Positions 9,395 through 18,169 of a DNA stretch of 64,000 nucleotides are shown one piece after another. This DNA is from an uncultured Lachnospiraceae bacterium (lineage in GTDB: Bacteria > Bacillota > Clostridia > Lachnospirales > Lachnospiraceae): assembly GCA_910580015.1 (NCBI GenBank), contig CAJTVT010000010.1, positions 1-64,000 of the forward strand, read 5' to 3'. Both the position numbers and the translations under genes were made by a program. Positions within the stretch are counted from its first letter, which is position 1. Each line of letters starts with the position of its first letter. Under the pieces are notes generated by a model that had not been told where the DNA came from, made no database searches, and was given only the letters and a program-made list of their open reading frames with translations.

Positions 9395-9564
9395 AAAAGG
9401 GACTGTTACAAAATAGTGTGCTGACCGCATTATATTCAGGCAAGTAATTGGTCTGAATATAATGTGGTCAGCACACTAGCTGCTATATACAGGATATGGT
9501 TTACAAACCACAAGATACTCATCCATATATTGTATATAAACTTTATTTTAAAACAGTCCCTTTT
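9395..9564. mobile_element. 170-bp MITE-like fold-back element
   Basis: The outer 20-base terminal inverted repeats (9395-9414 and 9545-9564) match at 18 of 20 positions; each contains AAAAGGGACTGTT. Inside are two further inverted repeats: 26-base arms at 9414-9439 and 9453-9478 with one mismatch, and 16-base arms at 9484-9499 and 9523-9538 with two mismatches. There is no coding capacity. The terminal repeats plus nested hairpins fit a non-autonomous miniature inverted-repeat transposable element. No clear target-site duplication is seen. The structure could also terminate transcription of both converging genes. Confidence 0.7.
9414..9478. repeat. Near-perfect 26-bp-arm hairpin, dispersed family member
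   Basis: The arms of 26 bases differ at one position (a G-T wobble) and surround a 13-base loop GCAAGTAATTGGT. The same arm sequence recurs at 29-52, and both the arm ends and the loop motif recur in the element at 35153-35316, in which CCAATTACTTGCC is its reverse complement. Confidence 0.85.
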
Positions 9565-9612
9565 ATTGACTCTAAAAAGTATATTTTAATAGAAATAAAT
9601 GTTCAACACACG

Positions 9613-11268
9613 CTACATCAAATGCATTTTTTTCGCAACCCGAATCACCAGGCCGCCCATCGGAAAAGTCTCAAGTTCTCTTTCACGCAATCCCCGCAGC
9701 AACAGCATCAAAACAAAATAGACACAGACACCTGCCGAAATTGCCACTACAGTTGCCACTGCATTGATATCTCCTAATTTCATAAGGAGATAATACACGC
9801 CATACACAACGCCTCCCATTACTGTAGCACAAATAGAGGGGACCACAAAGGTCCGTTTCACTTCCTGGCGGTATCGAAGATATCTCTTGATGGCGAATCC
9901 GTTTAAAATACACATAAGAAATGAGAAAAAGGTATTCGCCCAAACAACCGCATAAATGTTCAAATCAAACCCATACATCAAAGCAGCAAGAAGCCCCATA
10001 TGTAATACTAAGGTAATGACCGCATTTCTCACTGGGACATTCATCCGGTTGATTCCTTGCAAAATTCCATTGCTTAATGTAGACAGGGAATAGAAAATAA
10101 TGGAAACTGCTCCAATTTGCATCATATGTGCTGGCATCTCTCTGTTATCATGAAACAACAGTTGCAAAATGGGGGAAGCTAACACTCCCATTCCCACTGC
10201 ACAAGGAATGGCTATCACCATAACAAACCGTATGGAATATCTCACTTTCCGTTTTGCCTCCTGTGTGTTTTTGGAGGCAAAGGCTGTGGATAGACTTGGA
10301 ACACAGGAAGCTGCCACAGAAGAGGCAATGGCAATGGGAACATTGGTCAATACCTTATATTCTCCAACATAAATTCCCCACATCGTACTGTATTCCAGCT
10401 CCTTATAGCCCTGCATATGCGCAATCTGCTTAAAAACACTCGTGTCCAAAAAAGATGTTATATTATAAATTGTAGTGCTTAGCAACACTGGCAAAATCGT
10501 AAGCAGCAAAACACTGAAAATTCTGCCATAACTCTCCTTTTTCTTATCTCTATCCTTTTCCATTTTTCGCCGATAGGAAGGTCGAAAAATCAGGAAAATA
10601 ATTGCTGTGACAAGCAAGGCAACAGCAGCACCAGCTCCTGTGCCGATTGTGCCCCCAGCAGCGCCATATGCTTCTGCATAGGTGGCAGAACTGCCTAAAA
10701 CTGCCCCCAATCTGGATCCACTTTGATACAGATGATATGCCACAGCTACACTGACTCCTGCATTGACAAGCTGTTCCAGGAGCTGGGAAAGGGCACTTGG
10801 CATCATGGTCCCCATTCCCTGATAAAATCCTCGGAACACACCCAATACTGCCACAATCAGCAATGTGGGTGCCATACACTGCAATGCAAAAATACTTAAG
10901 GGAGTCTTCACTACATAAGTAGTAATAAATCTGGCGCCAAAAAACAAAAGTAGGCCCGCCACAGTCCCAGATATCAGCGCAAACAATAATGCACCTTTAA
11001 AAATGCGATACGCATTTTTCTTCTGTCCTTTCGCCGTTCTTGCAGAAACCAGCTTTGATACAGCCAATGGCAGGCTGTAAGAGGAAATTAACAAAAGAAT
11101 ACTGTAAATCTCCATTGCTGTTCCGTAGTAATCATTCCCAATATCGCCGATAATCGATTTTAAGGGAATCCGGTACAGCAGCCCTATCACACGGCTAATG
11201 ATGGAAGCAGCCGCCAAGATCGAGCCCTGAACCAAAAAATTGGATTCGCTTTTTCTGGTTTTACTCAT
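9613..11268 (-). CDS. SpoVB/MurJ-like MOP-superfamily flippase
   Basis: A 551-residue polytopic membrane protein with about 14 hydrophobic segments. The N-terminal pattern SILAAASIISRVIGLLYRIPL and the later GVFRGFYQGMGTMMPSALSQ and LSNGILQGINRMNVPVRNA are typical of the polysaccharide-biosynthesis/SpoVB branch of the MOP superfamily, which flips lipid-linked sugars such as lipid II or sporulation cortex precursors. Whether this one is SpoVB, a MurJ equivalent or another polysaccharide flippase cannot be settled. It lies 33 bases after the DUF3048 gene and appears to be last in the long run that starts with dus. GAGG precedes the ATG by seven to eight bases. The fold-back element lies between it and the converging symporter gene. 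Confidence 0.87.
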   Translation of the reverse strand: MSKTRKSESNFLVQGSILAAASIISRVIGLLYRIPLKSIIGDIGNDYYGTAMEIYSILLLISSYSLPLAVSKLVSARTAKGQKKNAYRIFKGALLFALISGTVAGLLLFFGARFITTYVVKTPLSIFALQCMAPTLLIVAVLGVFRGFYQGMGTMMPSALSQLLEQLVNAGVSVAVAYHLYQSGSRLGAVLGSSATYAEAYGAAGGTIGTGAGAAVALLVTAIIFLIFRPSYRRKMEKDRDKKKESYGRIFSVLLLTILPVLLSTTIYNITSFLDTSVFKQIAHMQGYKELEYSTMWGIYVGEYKVLTNVPIAIASSVAASCVPSLSTAFASKNTQEAKRKVRYSIRFVMVIAIPCAVGMGVLASPILQLLFHDNREMPAHMMQIGAVSIIFYSLSTLSNGILQGINRMNVPVRNAVITLVLHMGLLAALMYGFDLNIYAVVWANTFFSFLMCILNGFAIKRYLRYRQEVKRTFVVPSICATVMGGVVYGVYYLLMKLGDINAVATVVAISAGVCVYFVLMLLLRGLRERELETFPMGGLVIRVAKKMHLM

Positions 11269-11301
11269 AGAAATCCCTCATCTAAGAACACTCTCGCTGC
11301 A

Positions 11302-12444
11302 TTATTCTTCGGTTGCCCTTGCCGCAGATAATTCTTCTTCTGTTTTATATATGCCAAAACGGTCTTTGTATTTATTTCTTACAACGCAAACCCATGTCTT
11401 ACCCTGGTTTATTGTGATTTCATTTCCAGATTCATCAAAATATCTTGCAGGGGAATCCTCATTTGCTTTCGTCCAAGTAACATTTTCGATCTTTCCATTG
11501 GTGATATAATATCCATCCCCACCAGAAGTCGTATTGATATCCATATAACCATTCTCATCCATATAGGACCAGTCACAATACTGCACCAAAATATTTTTTA
11601 CCGCAAGCTGCTTTTCATTTGCACCGTCAATATGCTTATCACGGAATTCATAACGATAGTACAATCCATCACTGGCGTCATAGACAAACCAAGGTTTATT
11701 CACAAAATAGCCTGGACTTACCACCAACGCCTCCTCGCCTGTAAGCTGTACCTGGGCGTCATCCTCTGCAAATTGATAATGTCCACTGTAGGAATCGGAA
11801 AGTTCGGTTCGATATCCTTTTTGTTCAATTCCAGCCTTAATGCCCTCTTCGCTGATAAAAGCATTGTGAGGCGCTTTTCGGTTGGTGTCACGATAGAACA
11901 TGATAGATTCCAGAGTGGAATCCATACCGCTCAGATTATGAACATCCTCTCTTGCAAGAACCGGCTCTGCATAAACTGCCTGTCCGTAATGTGTATAAAG
12001 CGCGTCAAATTCCCTTGCAAAATAAATAAAATAGTGACGACAGCTTCGAACAGATCCAATCTTCTCCAATCCGCTGTAATCCTGAAAAATTGCCATTAAT
12101 CGGGTATAAGAGCCCTCTACAGGCACCTCATAGATCACATCTGCGGAAGAAATTCCATACTGTGGTAACGCATCTGATGTATTGCCAATCATGACCGCGA
12201 GAGGTCTCTTTTTTGCAAGCTCCTCGTCAATCCATTCCCCAGTAAGGTAACTCTTTGCCATCCCTTCATGATTATCCTCTGGCTCCTTTTCTTTTGGCTC
12301 TTCTTTTTTTACTGGTTCCTTGACTTCCGGCTCCTCTTTTACCTCCACTTCTGGCTCCTTTACTGGCTCTTCTTTCTTCTTGCCGCAGCCAGCAGTGACA
12401 AGCATACATGCAGCCAGCAGCAGACAGATCATACGTCTCTTCAT
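11302..12444 (-). CDS. DUF3048 (YerB-type) lipoprotein
   Basis: A 380-residue predicted lipoprotein. The signal peptide MKRRMICLLLAACMLVTAGC ends in a lipobox (VTAGC) with Cys20 as the likely lipidated residue. It is followed by a 40-residue Lys/Glu/Pro tether that would hold the domain off the membrane. The globular part starts with the family-typical RPLAVMIGNTSDALPQYG and includes SADVIYEVPVEGSYTRLMA and GSVRSCRHYFI, all typical of DUF3048. The function of the family is not known. GGAGG precedes the start. It is 26 bases downstream of ybeY and 33 bases upstream of the flippase gene, so it may work in the cell envelope with the latter; that is inference. Confidence 0.9.
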   Translation of the reverse strand: MKRRMICLLLAACMLVTAGCGKKKEEPVKEPEVEVKEEPEVKEPVKKEEPKEKEPEDNHEGMAKSYLTGEWIDEELAKKRPLAVMIGNTSDALPQYGISSADVIYEVPVEGSYTRLMAIFQDYSGLEKIGSVRSCRHYFIYFAREFDALYTHYGQAVYAEPVLAREDVHNLSGMDSTLESIMFYRDTNRKAPHNAFISEEGIKAGIEQKGYRTELSDSYSGHYQFAEDDAQVQLTGEEALVVSPGYFVNKPWFVYDASDGLYYRYEFRDKHIDGANEKQLAVKNILVQYCDWSYMDENGYMDINTTSGGDGYYITNGKIENVTWTKANEDSPARYFDESGNEITINQGKTWVCVVRNKYKDRFGIYKTEEELSAARATEE

Positions 12445-12470
12445 GATAGTTCCTCCAAATTTTTTGTTTT

Positions 12471-12965
12471 TTATCTATAAATCCCCATTTGATTCAGAAT
12501 TTTATTCTGCTTTTCTTCCATCACCGCAGATTCCTCCTGTGTCATATGGTCATACCCAAATAAATGCAACATACTGTGAAGAATCAAGAAAGCATATTCC
12601 CGTTTTTCACTGTGACCAAACTGTTTCGCTTGTTCTTTCACCCGATCCACACACAGGACAATATCTCCAAGAAGCGCTTCTTCGGTATCAGGATTAAAAT
12701 TATCTTCCTCCTGTTCCATCTGTGAGAAATCTCCAGGGTGATGATAATGGATCATTGGAAAGGATAACACATCTGTCGGCGCGTTCACCTGCCGATATTC
12801 CTGATTGATCGCATGGATTTCCTCTGAGGAGACCAAAAACAAATTTACCTCCGCCTCAAAGGGAAATTTCTCGAATTCCATCGCAGACAGAACCACATCC
12901 TCTGCTAACTTTCTATAATCAAAATTAAAGGAGCTTTCCACCTCTTCCTCTATCGTAAGTGTCAA
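12471..12965 (-). CDS. ybeY: rRNA maturation endoribonuclease YbeY
   Basis: A 164-residue metal-dependent endoribonuclease that helps mature the 16S rRNA 3' end and takes part in ribosome quality control. The zinc site HSMLHLFGYDH (three His in the family pattern HxxxHxxxxxH) is intact, and NAPTDVLSFPM is the other conserved block. The start is TTG at 12965, which overlaps the stop of the preceding gene as TTGA; AAAGGAGG lies about ten bases upstream. The order yqfC-yqfD-phoH-HD protein-ybeY is the same as in Bacillus. The unusual start and the stop-start overlap suggest translation is coupled to the gene before. Confidence 0.94.
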   Translation of the reverse strand: MTLTIEEEVESSFNFDYRKLAEDVVLSAMEFEKFPFEAEVNLFLVSSEEIHAINQEYRQVNAPTDVLSFPMIHYHHPGDFSQMEQEEDNFNPDTEEALLGDIVLCVDRVKEQAKQFGHSEKREYAFLILHSMLHLFGYDHMTQEESAVMEEKQNKILNQMGIYR

Positions 12966-14347
12966 AACATCTTCGCCTCCTTTATCAGATAATTCCGAAT
13001 AGTCAGAAACATATTCATTGTAAATCCTGCTTGGGCATACAATCCTGATGCAGAATTTTCATTTAAGGTCTGATAAATCACCATATCTTGATTCCAGGAA
13101 CTTGAACCTCCTATTTCACCCTGCGCTTGCATTTTTGCGGTTATACTGTCTGCTATGTGCACCACCACAGACTCTACAGTGGAAGGAAGTTTCTTTTCCC
13201 CATTATATTCTCTTAAAATCTCTATGACCTCTTTGGGAAAATCATAACTCTCAGCCAGAGCTACGCCCTGATTCCCATAGGGATTTCCCTTCATTCTTCC
13301 CAAACGGTAATAAAATCCGCCCGCTGCGGCAATGGCAGAATCTGCGCCCACAAGCCGCGCACAGTTTTCCGCAATTTTAGACACTTTTCTGGCATGAAGA
13401 TAATCTGCCTGAGAAGATTGTTTCACCGCCTCATACAACTCAAAATCCTCTGACAAGATCTGATTTACAGACAATCCTATCGGCAATTTGGGCTTTGGTT
13501 TTGGCTTCTGACTTGTCTTTGCCTTGGGCTTTGAAACCGTGTTTTGCTTTGGCTCCTGTGTCTGTTCTTGTAACAATTCTTTGTCTGGTGTCTGCACAGA
13601 CACAGTGGACTCTTCCACCTCTTTGTCAAGAATCCGACAAAGGATATATGCACCAAACGCTGATACTATCCCGTTACCTACCCCATAGATTAACATATCC
13701 AGTTCCAATTGACCAGTCTGAAGATACGAAAATATCATAATACTTCCAAAAGTAAACTGGAATAATAGCAGACTGCCCCACTGAAAATATTCTTTTTTTC
13801 TAAGAAATATTGTAGAAAAACAGCCACATAACACAAGTATCAAATAACAGAATACCATAAAGATATTCCCTTGCCCACACAAAACATATACTGCTATATG
13901 GAGTATCCCTGCCGCCATTCCAAACAAAGGATCCGACACAACACCCACCACTGCACCAAGCAGTAACATTGGCCTTGCAAACTCTGGCAAAAACAAAAAC
14001 ACCACTGCCATAGCACTGCATATACCATAACAAAGCGCAAAACGTTTATAATTTCCAATCTTTTGGTCCAACCATTTTCGCTGTGTCCGATACAGTTCCA
14101 ATCCCGCAAAAAAGAGTACGGAACAAAATATCCCTAAAAACAGCAGCACAAACAGTCTTTCTTTCTCTTGTCTGGTTATAATTCCTGCAAGTCCGCATTC
14201 CAAAATACTGCAACACGCCAGAAGAAAAATAACCATTCCATGTCCCTTTAAATGAGATCCTGATATATGATTGTCATCTTCTATTTCTGTTCCGTTCTCG
14301 ATTTCTATCTCTGTTTCCCTTTTTCTCGTGTCTCTCATAATCCTCAT
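12962..14347 (-). CDS. Membrane protein with degenerate HD domain (PgpH-position homologue)
   Basis: A protein of up to 461 residues in the slot where Bacillus carries pgpH/yqfF, a 7TM-HD c-di-AMP phosphodiesterase. About seven hydrophobic segments (residues 38-245) are followed by a Pro/Lys/Gln-rich linker and a C-terminal region resembling an HD domain. The first His is kept (LHARKVSKIAENCARLVGAD), but the HD pair expected in 'YYHDIGK' reads YYRLGRM and a later His-His segment reads REYNGE. An Asp in VVHIADSITA remains. The large extracellular domain of PgpH is absent. It is therefore probably not an active phosphodiesterase and may sense or scaffold; that is inference. The start is uncertain: ATG 14347 overlaps phoH by 74 bases, while ATG 14236 is preceded by AAAGGGA and begins just before the first membrane segment. 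Confidence 0.8.
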   Translation of the reverse strand: MRIMRDTRKRETEIEIENGTEIEDDNHISGSHLKGHGMVIFLLACCSILECGLAGIITRQEKERLFVLLFLGIFCSVLFFAGLELYRTQRKWLDQKIGNYKRFALCYGICSAMAVVFLFLPEFARPMLLLGAVVGVVSDPLFGMAAGILHIAVYVLCGQGNIFMVFCYLILVLCGCFSTIFLRKKEYFQWGSLLLFQFTFGSIMIFSYLQTGQLELDMLIYGVGNGIVSAFGAYILCRILDKEVEESTVSVQTPDKELLQEQTQEPKQNTVSKPKAKTSQKPKPKPKLPIGLSVNQILSEDFELYEAVKQSSQADYLHARKVSKIAENCARLVGADSAIAAAGGFYYRLGRMKGNPYGNQGVALAESYDFPKEVIEILREYNGEKKLPSTVESVVVHIADSITAKMQAQGEIGGSSSWNQDMVIYQTLNENSASGLYAQAGFTMNMFLTIRNYLIKEAKMF

Positions 14348-15281
14348 ATGCCTTTACTATTTTTTGTACCAATGGATGACGCACCACATCACTGCTGGTC
14401 AAATGACAAATACCGATGTCTTCCACATTGCGCAGTACCCGCAATGCTACATCAAGGCCGGAAACCGTCCCTGGCGCCAAATCCTTTTGCGTCGCGTCTC
14501 CTGTCACCACAACCTTAGAACCAAATCCAATTCTGGTTAAAAACATTTTCATCTGCGCGGGAGTGGTGTTCTGTGCCTCATCCAAAATGATAAATGCATT
14601 ATCCAAAGTTCGCCCTCTCATATATGCAAGAGGCGCTACTTCAATCAATCCTTTTTCCATATTTTTTTGGAAACTGTCTGCTCCCATAATCTGATACAGA
14701 GCATCGTACAGTGGCCTTAAGTAAGGATCAATCTTGCTCTGCAAATCCCCTGGCAAAAATCCTAACTTTTCCCCTGCCTCAATGGCAGGTCTGGTTAAGA
14801 TAATTCGATTTACTTCCTCATTCTTAAATGCCGTAATCGCCATGGCCATAGCAAGATATGTTTTTCCAGTTCCTGCTGGTCCCATACCAAACACAATCAT
14901 CTTATTCCGAATCTGATCCACATACTGTTTCTGTCCAAGTGTTTTCGGCTTCACTGGCTTTCCATTGATGGTATGGCAGATCAGTTCCTTATCTATCGCC
15001 ACAATCTCTGCTTCCTTCTCTTCAAAAGTAAGAGAAATCGCATAATCCACATTTTGTTCTGTAATCTGGTTCCCCCGTTTAGACAATTCAAAAAGCTGGG
15101 TAAAGACGCGGGAAGCTCGCTTCACATCAGTATCTCTTCCTAGCAATTTAAGCTTATTCTCCCGAAGAACTACGGTTACTCCAAACGCTCGTTCCACCTT
15201 TTTCATATATGCATCAAACTGTCCAAACACATTTGCCATATGTTCTGCTGGTATATTAATCACTGTCTCCATCAGACTCAT
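14274..15281 (-). CDS. phoH: PhoH-family ATPase
   Basis: A 335-residue cytosolic P-loop ATPase of the PhoH family, often linked to RNA metabolism and commonly next to ybeY. Walker A is GPAGTGKTYLA near residue 135 and the Walker B-like segment is AFIILDEAQNTTP near residue 230. The N-terminal 110 residues match the usual PhoH N-terminal region. The C-terminal tail (about 20 residues, RDRNRERNRNRR) is basic, low-complexity and overlaps in another frame the start region of the next gene. The start overlaps the 3' end of yqfD by 26 bases; an ATG three codons in is an alternative start. Confidence 0.94.
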   Translation of the reverse strand: MSLMETVINIPAEHMANVFGQFDAYMKKVERAFGVTVVLRENKLKLLGRDTDVKRASRVFTQLFELSKRGNQITEQNVDYAISLTFEEKEAEIVAIDKELICHTINGKPVKPKTLGQKQYVDQIRNKMIVFGMGPAGTGKTYLAMAMAITAFKNEEVNRIILTRPAIEAGEKLGFLPGDLQSKIDPYLRPLYDALYQIMGADSFQKNMEKGLIEVAPLAYMRGRTLDNAFIILDEAQNTTPAQMKMFLTRIGFGSKVVVTGDATQKDLAPGTVSGLDVALRVLRNVEDIGICHLTSSDVVRHPLVQKIVKAYEDYERHEKKGNRDRNRERNRNRR

Positions 15282-16518
15282 CTTCTATCAGCCCTTCCTG
15301 TGAAATATCTGTCATGTTGGTTGCTTTCGGTACACCGATGGGTTCTATCACTGTCAGATTTCCCACGGCTGTGCAATTAATTTCATCTGTTACTATCATA
15401 ACATTATTTTCTATAATTTCTACCCCTTTTTCCTCTAATTCCTTGCAAAAATCTTTTAATTTTTCCTCCGCAAGCTGTTTTGCCTCTGTCTTAGTATACC
15501 TTCTTTTCTCTGGCTGGTATTCTCTTCGAGTTTCTCGGATTAAAATACATGGAAGATAAAACGACTCTCCAAGTTTCAGATCATATTCATCTGTAATGGT
15601 ATCGTACGCCGAAAATTTGGATGATAAATGAGGCAGGCGAAGCTGACATTGAAACAATCGGATTCCATAAGCTGTACTTTCCTTGCCACTGAAATTTTTA
15701 TACTCATACTGAAGAGGAAAGCTGTCTGTATATTGATACTGCGTGAGTCCAAGAATGTCTGCGTCCGAAACGCAATATTGATAATTGGCCACCTCTCCCG
15801 CATCATTGATCACTGGATTTTTCCCCTCCACCAGTATATCTCCTGGCTTTACCTTCACACCCTTTTCTACTTTAGGCGTTCCCTGTCGGGTAAAAATACT
15901 ATAAATTTCAGCTTCCTTATCCGCCGTAATATCACTGGGCGTATCTTCCCTGGCTTGTTGATCCTTGGCCTGTTGATTAACTGCAAGATTTTCCTGTACA
16001 TCAATAATGAGCATCGTTCCTTCCAACTTCGCAGAGGCCCAGATAATATCTTCAAATCCAGCTCGAAGCTCTTCTTCAATCTTCTCACAATCTATTTTGC
16101 TTTTTAACAGCCCATGATATACCTGTTTTTCTTCCAGAAATTTAATAATATTGCTGTCCGTCTCATGGAGATTTCCATTCACTTCAATCTTCCATATAAA
16201 GAGTGACATTGTATATAGCAGTCCGCAGCAAAGCACAATCCCAGTAAAGAAAAGCTTCCGCTTTCGATAACGATTCATTACAAATGGAAGTCCTGTCCGT
16301 TCCAAAATAATGAGTTTTGTCCTGGTCTTTCTTAAAATAGGCTTTAATTGTCTTAATCCTCGAATACTGAGGCAGAACTCGTACTGTCCCTCCCGGTATT
16401 CCAGATTCCAAATCAAAATATTTCGATTGCTGCACAGGTTCAAAAACCGCTCTGGCGCATAGCCAGAAAGTCTAACCCGTACATATCCTTGCAGATATTT
16501 TACTTTATCAATTAACAA
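15256..16518 (-). CDS. yqfD: Sporulation protein YqfD
   Basis: A 420-residue membrane protein. One transmembrane segment at about residues 88-110 (FFTGIVLCCGLLYTMSLFIW) separates a small cytoplasmic N-terminal domain from a large extracytoplasmic part. It matches YqfD of Bacillus, a sigma-E regulon protein encoded just after yqfC. The start is TTG at 16518 with AGGGG eight bases upstream; no ATG fits. The Gln/Ala/Asp-rich stretch near residue 190 is a family-variable loop. It follows yqfC by 12 bases and overlaps phoH. Confidence 0.88.
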   Translation of the reverse strand: MLIDKVKYLQGYVRVRLSGYAPERFLNLCSNRNILIWNLEYREGQYEFCLSIRGLRQLKPILRKTRTKLIILERTGLPFVMNRYRKRKLFFTGIVLCCGLLYTMSLFIWKIEVNGNLHETDSNIIKFLEEKQVYHGLLKSKIDCEKIEEELRAGFEDIIWASAKLEGTMLIIDVQENLAVNQQAKDQQAREDTPSDITADKEAEIYSIFTRQGTPKVEKGVKVKPGDILVEGKNPVINDAGEVANYQYCVSDADILGLTQYQYTDSFPLQYEYKNFSGKESTAYGIRLFQCQLRLPHLSSKFSAYDTITDEYDLKLGESFYLPCILIRETRREYQPEKRRYTKTEAKQLAEEKLKDFCKELEEKGVEIIENNVMIVTDEINCTAVGNLTVIEPIGVPKATNMTDISQEGLIEDESDGDSD

Positions 16519-16530
16519 TTTGCTTACCCC

Positions 16531-16821
16531 TTATGAATCATATAATATTCCCTGAATAAATCCAGTGATTTTCATTTCTTCATTGGTGTAATATTCTACC
16601 ACAAGCTGTTTTCCCTGAACAGTAACCTGACAGTTCTTGGTCTGCAAACGAATCTTTTCTCTGGTATATTCAATAATGCCTTTATAATTTTCCACAAGTA
16701 CCTGATTGCGTCCCATTGCGGTTATAATCACTGCCCCATACATAATATCCCGTGGCAGTTCCAAGGATTCCACAATATTCGTTTTTACCTGATTTAGTGT
16801 TGTCTTTTTTAATTTTCCCAT
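16531..16821 (-). CDS. yqfC: Sporulation protein YqfC
   Basis: A 96-residue protein of the YqfC/YabP-like family of sporulation proteins. The pattern LELPRDIMYGAVIITAMGRNQVLVENYKG, reported here in part (PRDIMYGAVIITAMGRN), is the family core: a beta-rich domain found in proteins of the outer forespore membrane and coat assembly. It is first of the yqfC-yqfD pair. The ribosome-binding site is weak, which may mean low or coupled translation. Confidence 0.87.
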   Translation of the reverse strand: MGKLKKTTLNQVKTNIVESLELPRDIMYGAVIITAMGRNQVLVENYKGIIEYTREKIRLQTKNCQVTVQGKQLVVEYYTNEEMKITGFIQGILYDS

Positions 16822-16864
16822 ATTGCACTATATGCTTTCAGGTCCAAACTTATTCGTTCTATCC

Positions 16865-18169
16865 CTACCGTACAATCCCTTTTATCATTGGAATCTCGAC
16901 CATGGGTTCGTCCTGAAATTGATATGCACGCACAACTCTACCATAAGCTTCTTTTGCCTTTTCCATATCATTCGCAAATACTGTGGCAAGAGTCTCACCG
17001 GGCTGCACCCGATCTCCACGCTTTTTATTGAGCAGGACACCCACAGACAGATCGATCTTACTCTCCTTCGTAATCCGTCCTCCCCCAAGAACTAAGCTTG
17101 CCAATCCAATTTCCTCTGCAAGAATCCGAGAAACATACCCTACTTCTGTATTCAATACCTGCAATTGAATTCTCCCCACTGGCAACAGCTCAGGCTGGTA
17201 TACCAAGTCCATATTGCCGCCTTGCGCCTTCACAAACTCTGCAAATTTATGAAGTGCAGACTTTGATTGAATTGTCCCTCTTAGCAATTCCTTTGCTGCT
17301 TCTGGATGTTCTGCCTTTCCTGCCGCCAATACAAGTTCTGTGCCCAGCCCATAGACTACCTCCATAAAATCTTTGGGTCCAAGGCCATTCAAAGCTAAGA
17401 TCGCTTCCTTTACCTCCAAAGAATTTCCCACCGCAGCTCCAAGAGGCTGATCCATATCCGTGATAACTGCTGAAATCTGTTTCCCAGCATTTTGACCAAT
17501 CCGAACCATCTCCCTGGCCAGAGCAAATGCATCCTCTTCTGATTTCATAAATGCTCCGTTACCTGTCTTTACATCCAGAACAATGGCGTCTGCATTGGCC
17601 GCAAGCTTCTTACTCATAATACTCGCAGCAATCAAGGAAATCTGATCCACTGTGGCTGTCACATCTCGAAGTGCATAAAGCTTTTGATCCGCAGGCGCCA
17701 AATTCGCAGTCTGGCTCATAATGGCCATTTTGATTTGATTTACATTTTCATAAAACTGTGCCTCAGATAACTCTGTGGTAAATCCGGGAAAACATTCCAG
17801 TTTATCAATGGTTCCTCCCGTATGACCAAGCCCTCTGCCAGACATTTTTGCTACCGGAATGCCAAGTGCAGCTATCATCGGTGTTAGTACAAGAGATGTC
17901 TTATCTCCAACGCCTCCCGTACTGTGCTTATCAACTTTTATCCCTGTTATTTTGGATAAATCCAACACCTCTCCACTATCTCGCATTGCAAGTGTCAAAG
18001 CAAGTGTCTCTTCCTCATTCATTCCCTGAAAACAGATTGCCATCAAAAGTGCGGACACTTGGTAATCTGGGATTTGACCTCTATTATAGCCTTCTACCCA
18101 AAACTGAATTTCTTCTTTGGTAAAATGCTCTCCATGTTTTTTCTTATTTATGATATCATACATTCTCAT
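16865..18169 (-). CDS. pdp: Pyrimidine-nucleoside phosphorylase
   Basis: Splits uridine, thymidine and deoxyuridine with phosphate into base and (deoxy)ribose 1-phosphate, a salvage and catabolic step. The 434-residue protein has the family signature KMSGRGLGHTGGTIDKLE near residue 108 and the phosphate-binding KVDKHSTGGVGDKTSL near residue 80, which includes a potassium-site region typical of the Gram-positive enzyme rather than the E. coli thymidine phosphorylase. The ATG overlaps the stop of the dus gene as ATGA, and GGAGG is about seven bases upstream. No deoC or cdd is next to it, so it is isolated from the usual salvage operon. Confidence 0.95.
   Translation of the reverse strand: MRMYDIINKKKHGEHFTKEEIQFWVEGYNRGQIPDYQVSALLMAICFQGMNEEETLALTLAMRDSGEVLDLSKITGIKVDKHSTGGVGDKTSLVLTPMIAALGIPVAKMSGRGLGHTGGTIDKLECFPGFTTELSEAQFYENVNQIKMAIMSQTANLAPADQKLYALRDVTATVDQISLIAASIMSKKLAANADAIVLDVKTGNGAFMKSEEDAFALAREMVRIGQNAGKQISAVITDMDQPLGAAVGNSLEVKEAILALNGLGPKDFMEVVYGLGTELVLAAGKAEHPEAAKELLRGTIQSKSALHKFAEFVKAQGGNMDLVYQPELLPVGRIQLQVLNTEVGYVSRILAEEIGLASLVLGGGRITKESKIDLSVGVLLNKKRGDRVQPGETLATVFANDMEKAKEAYGRVVRAYQFQDEPMVEIPMIKGIVR

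Noticed and set aside
9395..9564. CRISPR array or tRNA-like structure in the hairpin region
   Set aside because: Repeats are inverted and nested, not direct with spacers, and no tRNA arms or anticodon loop can be drawn.
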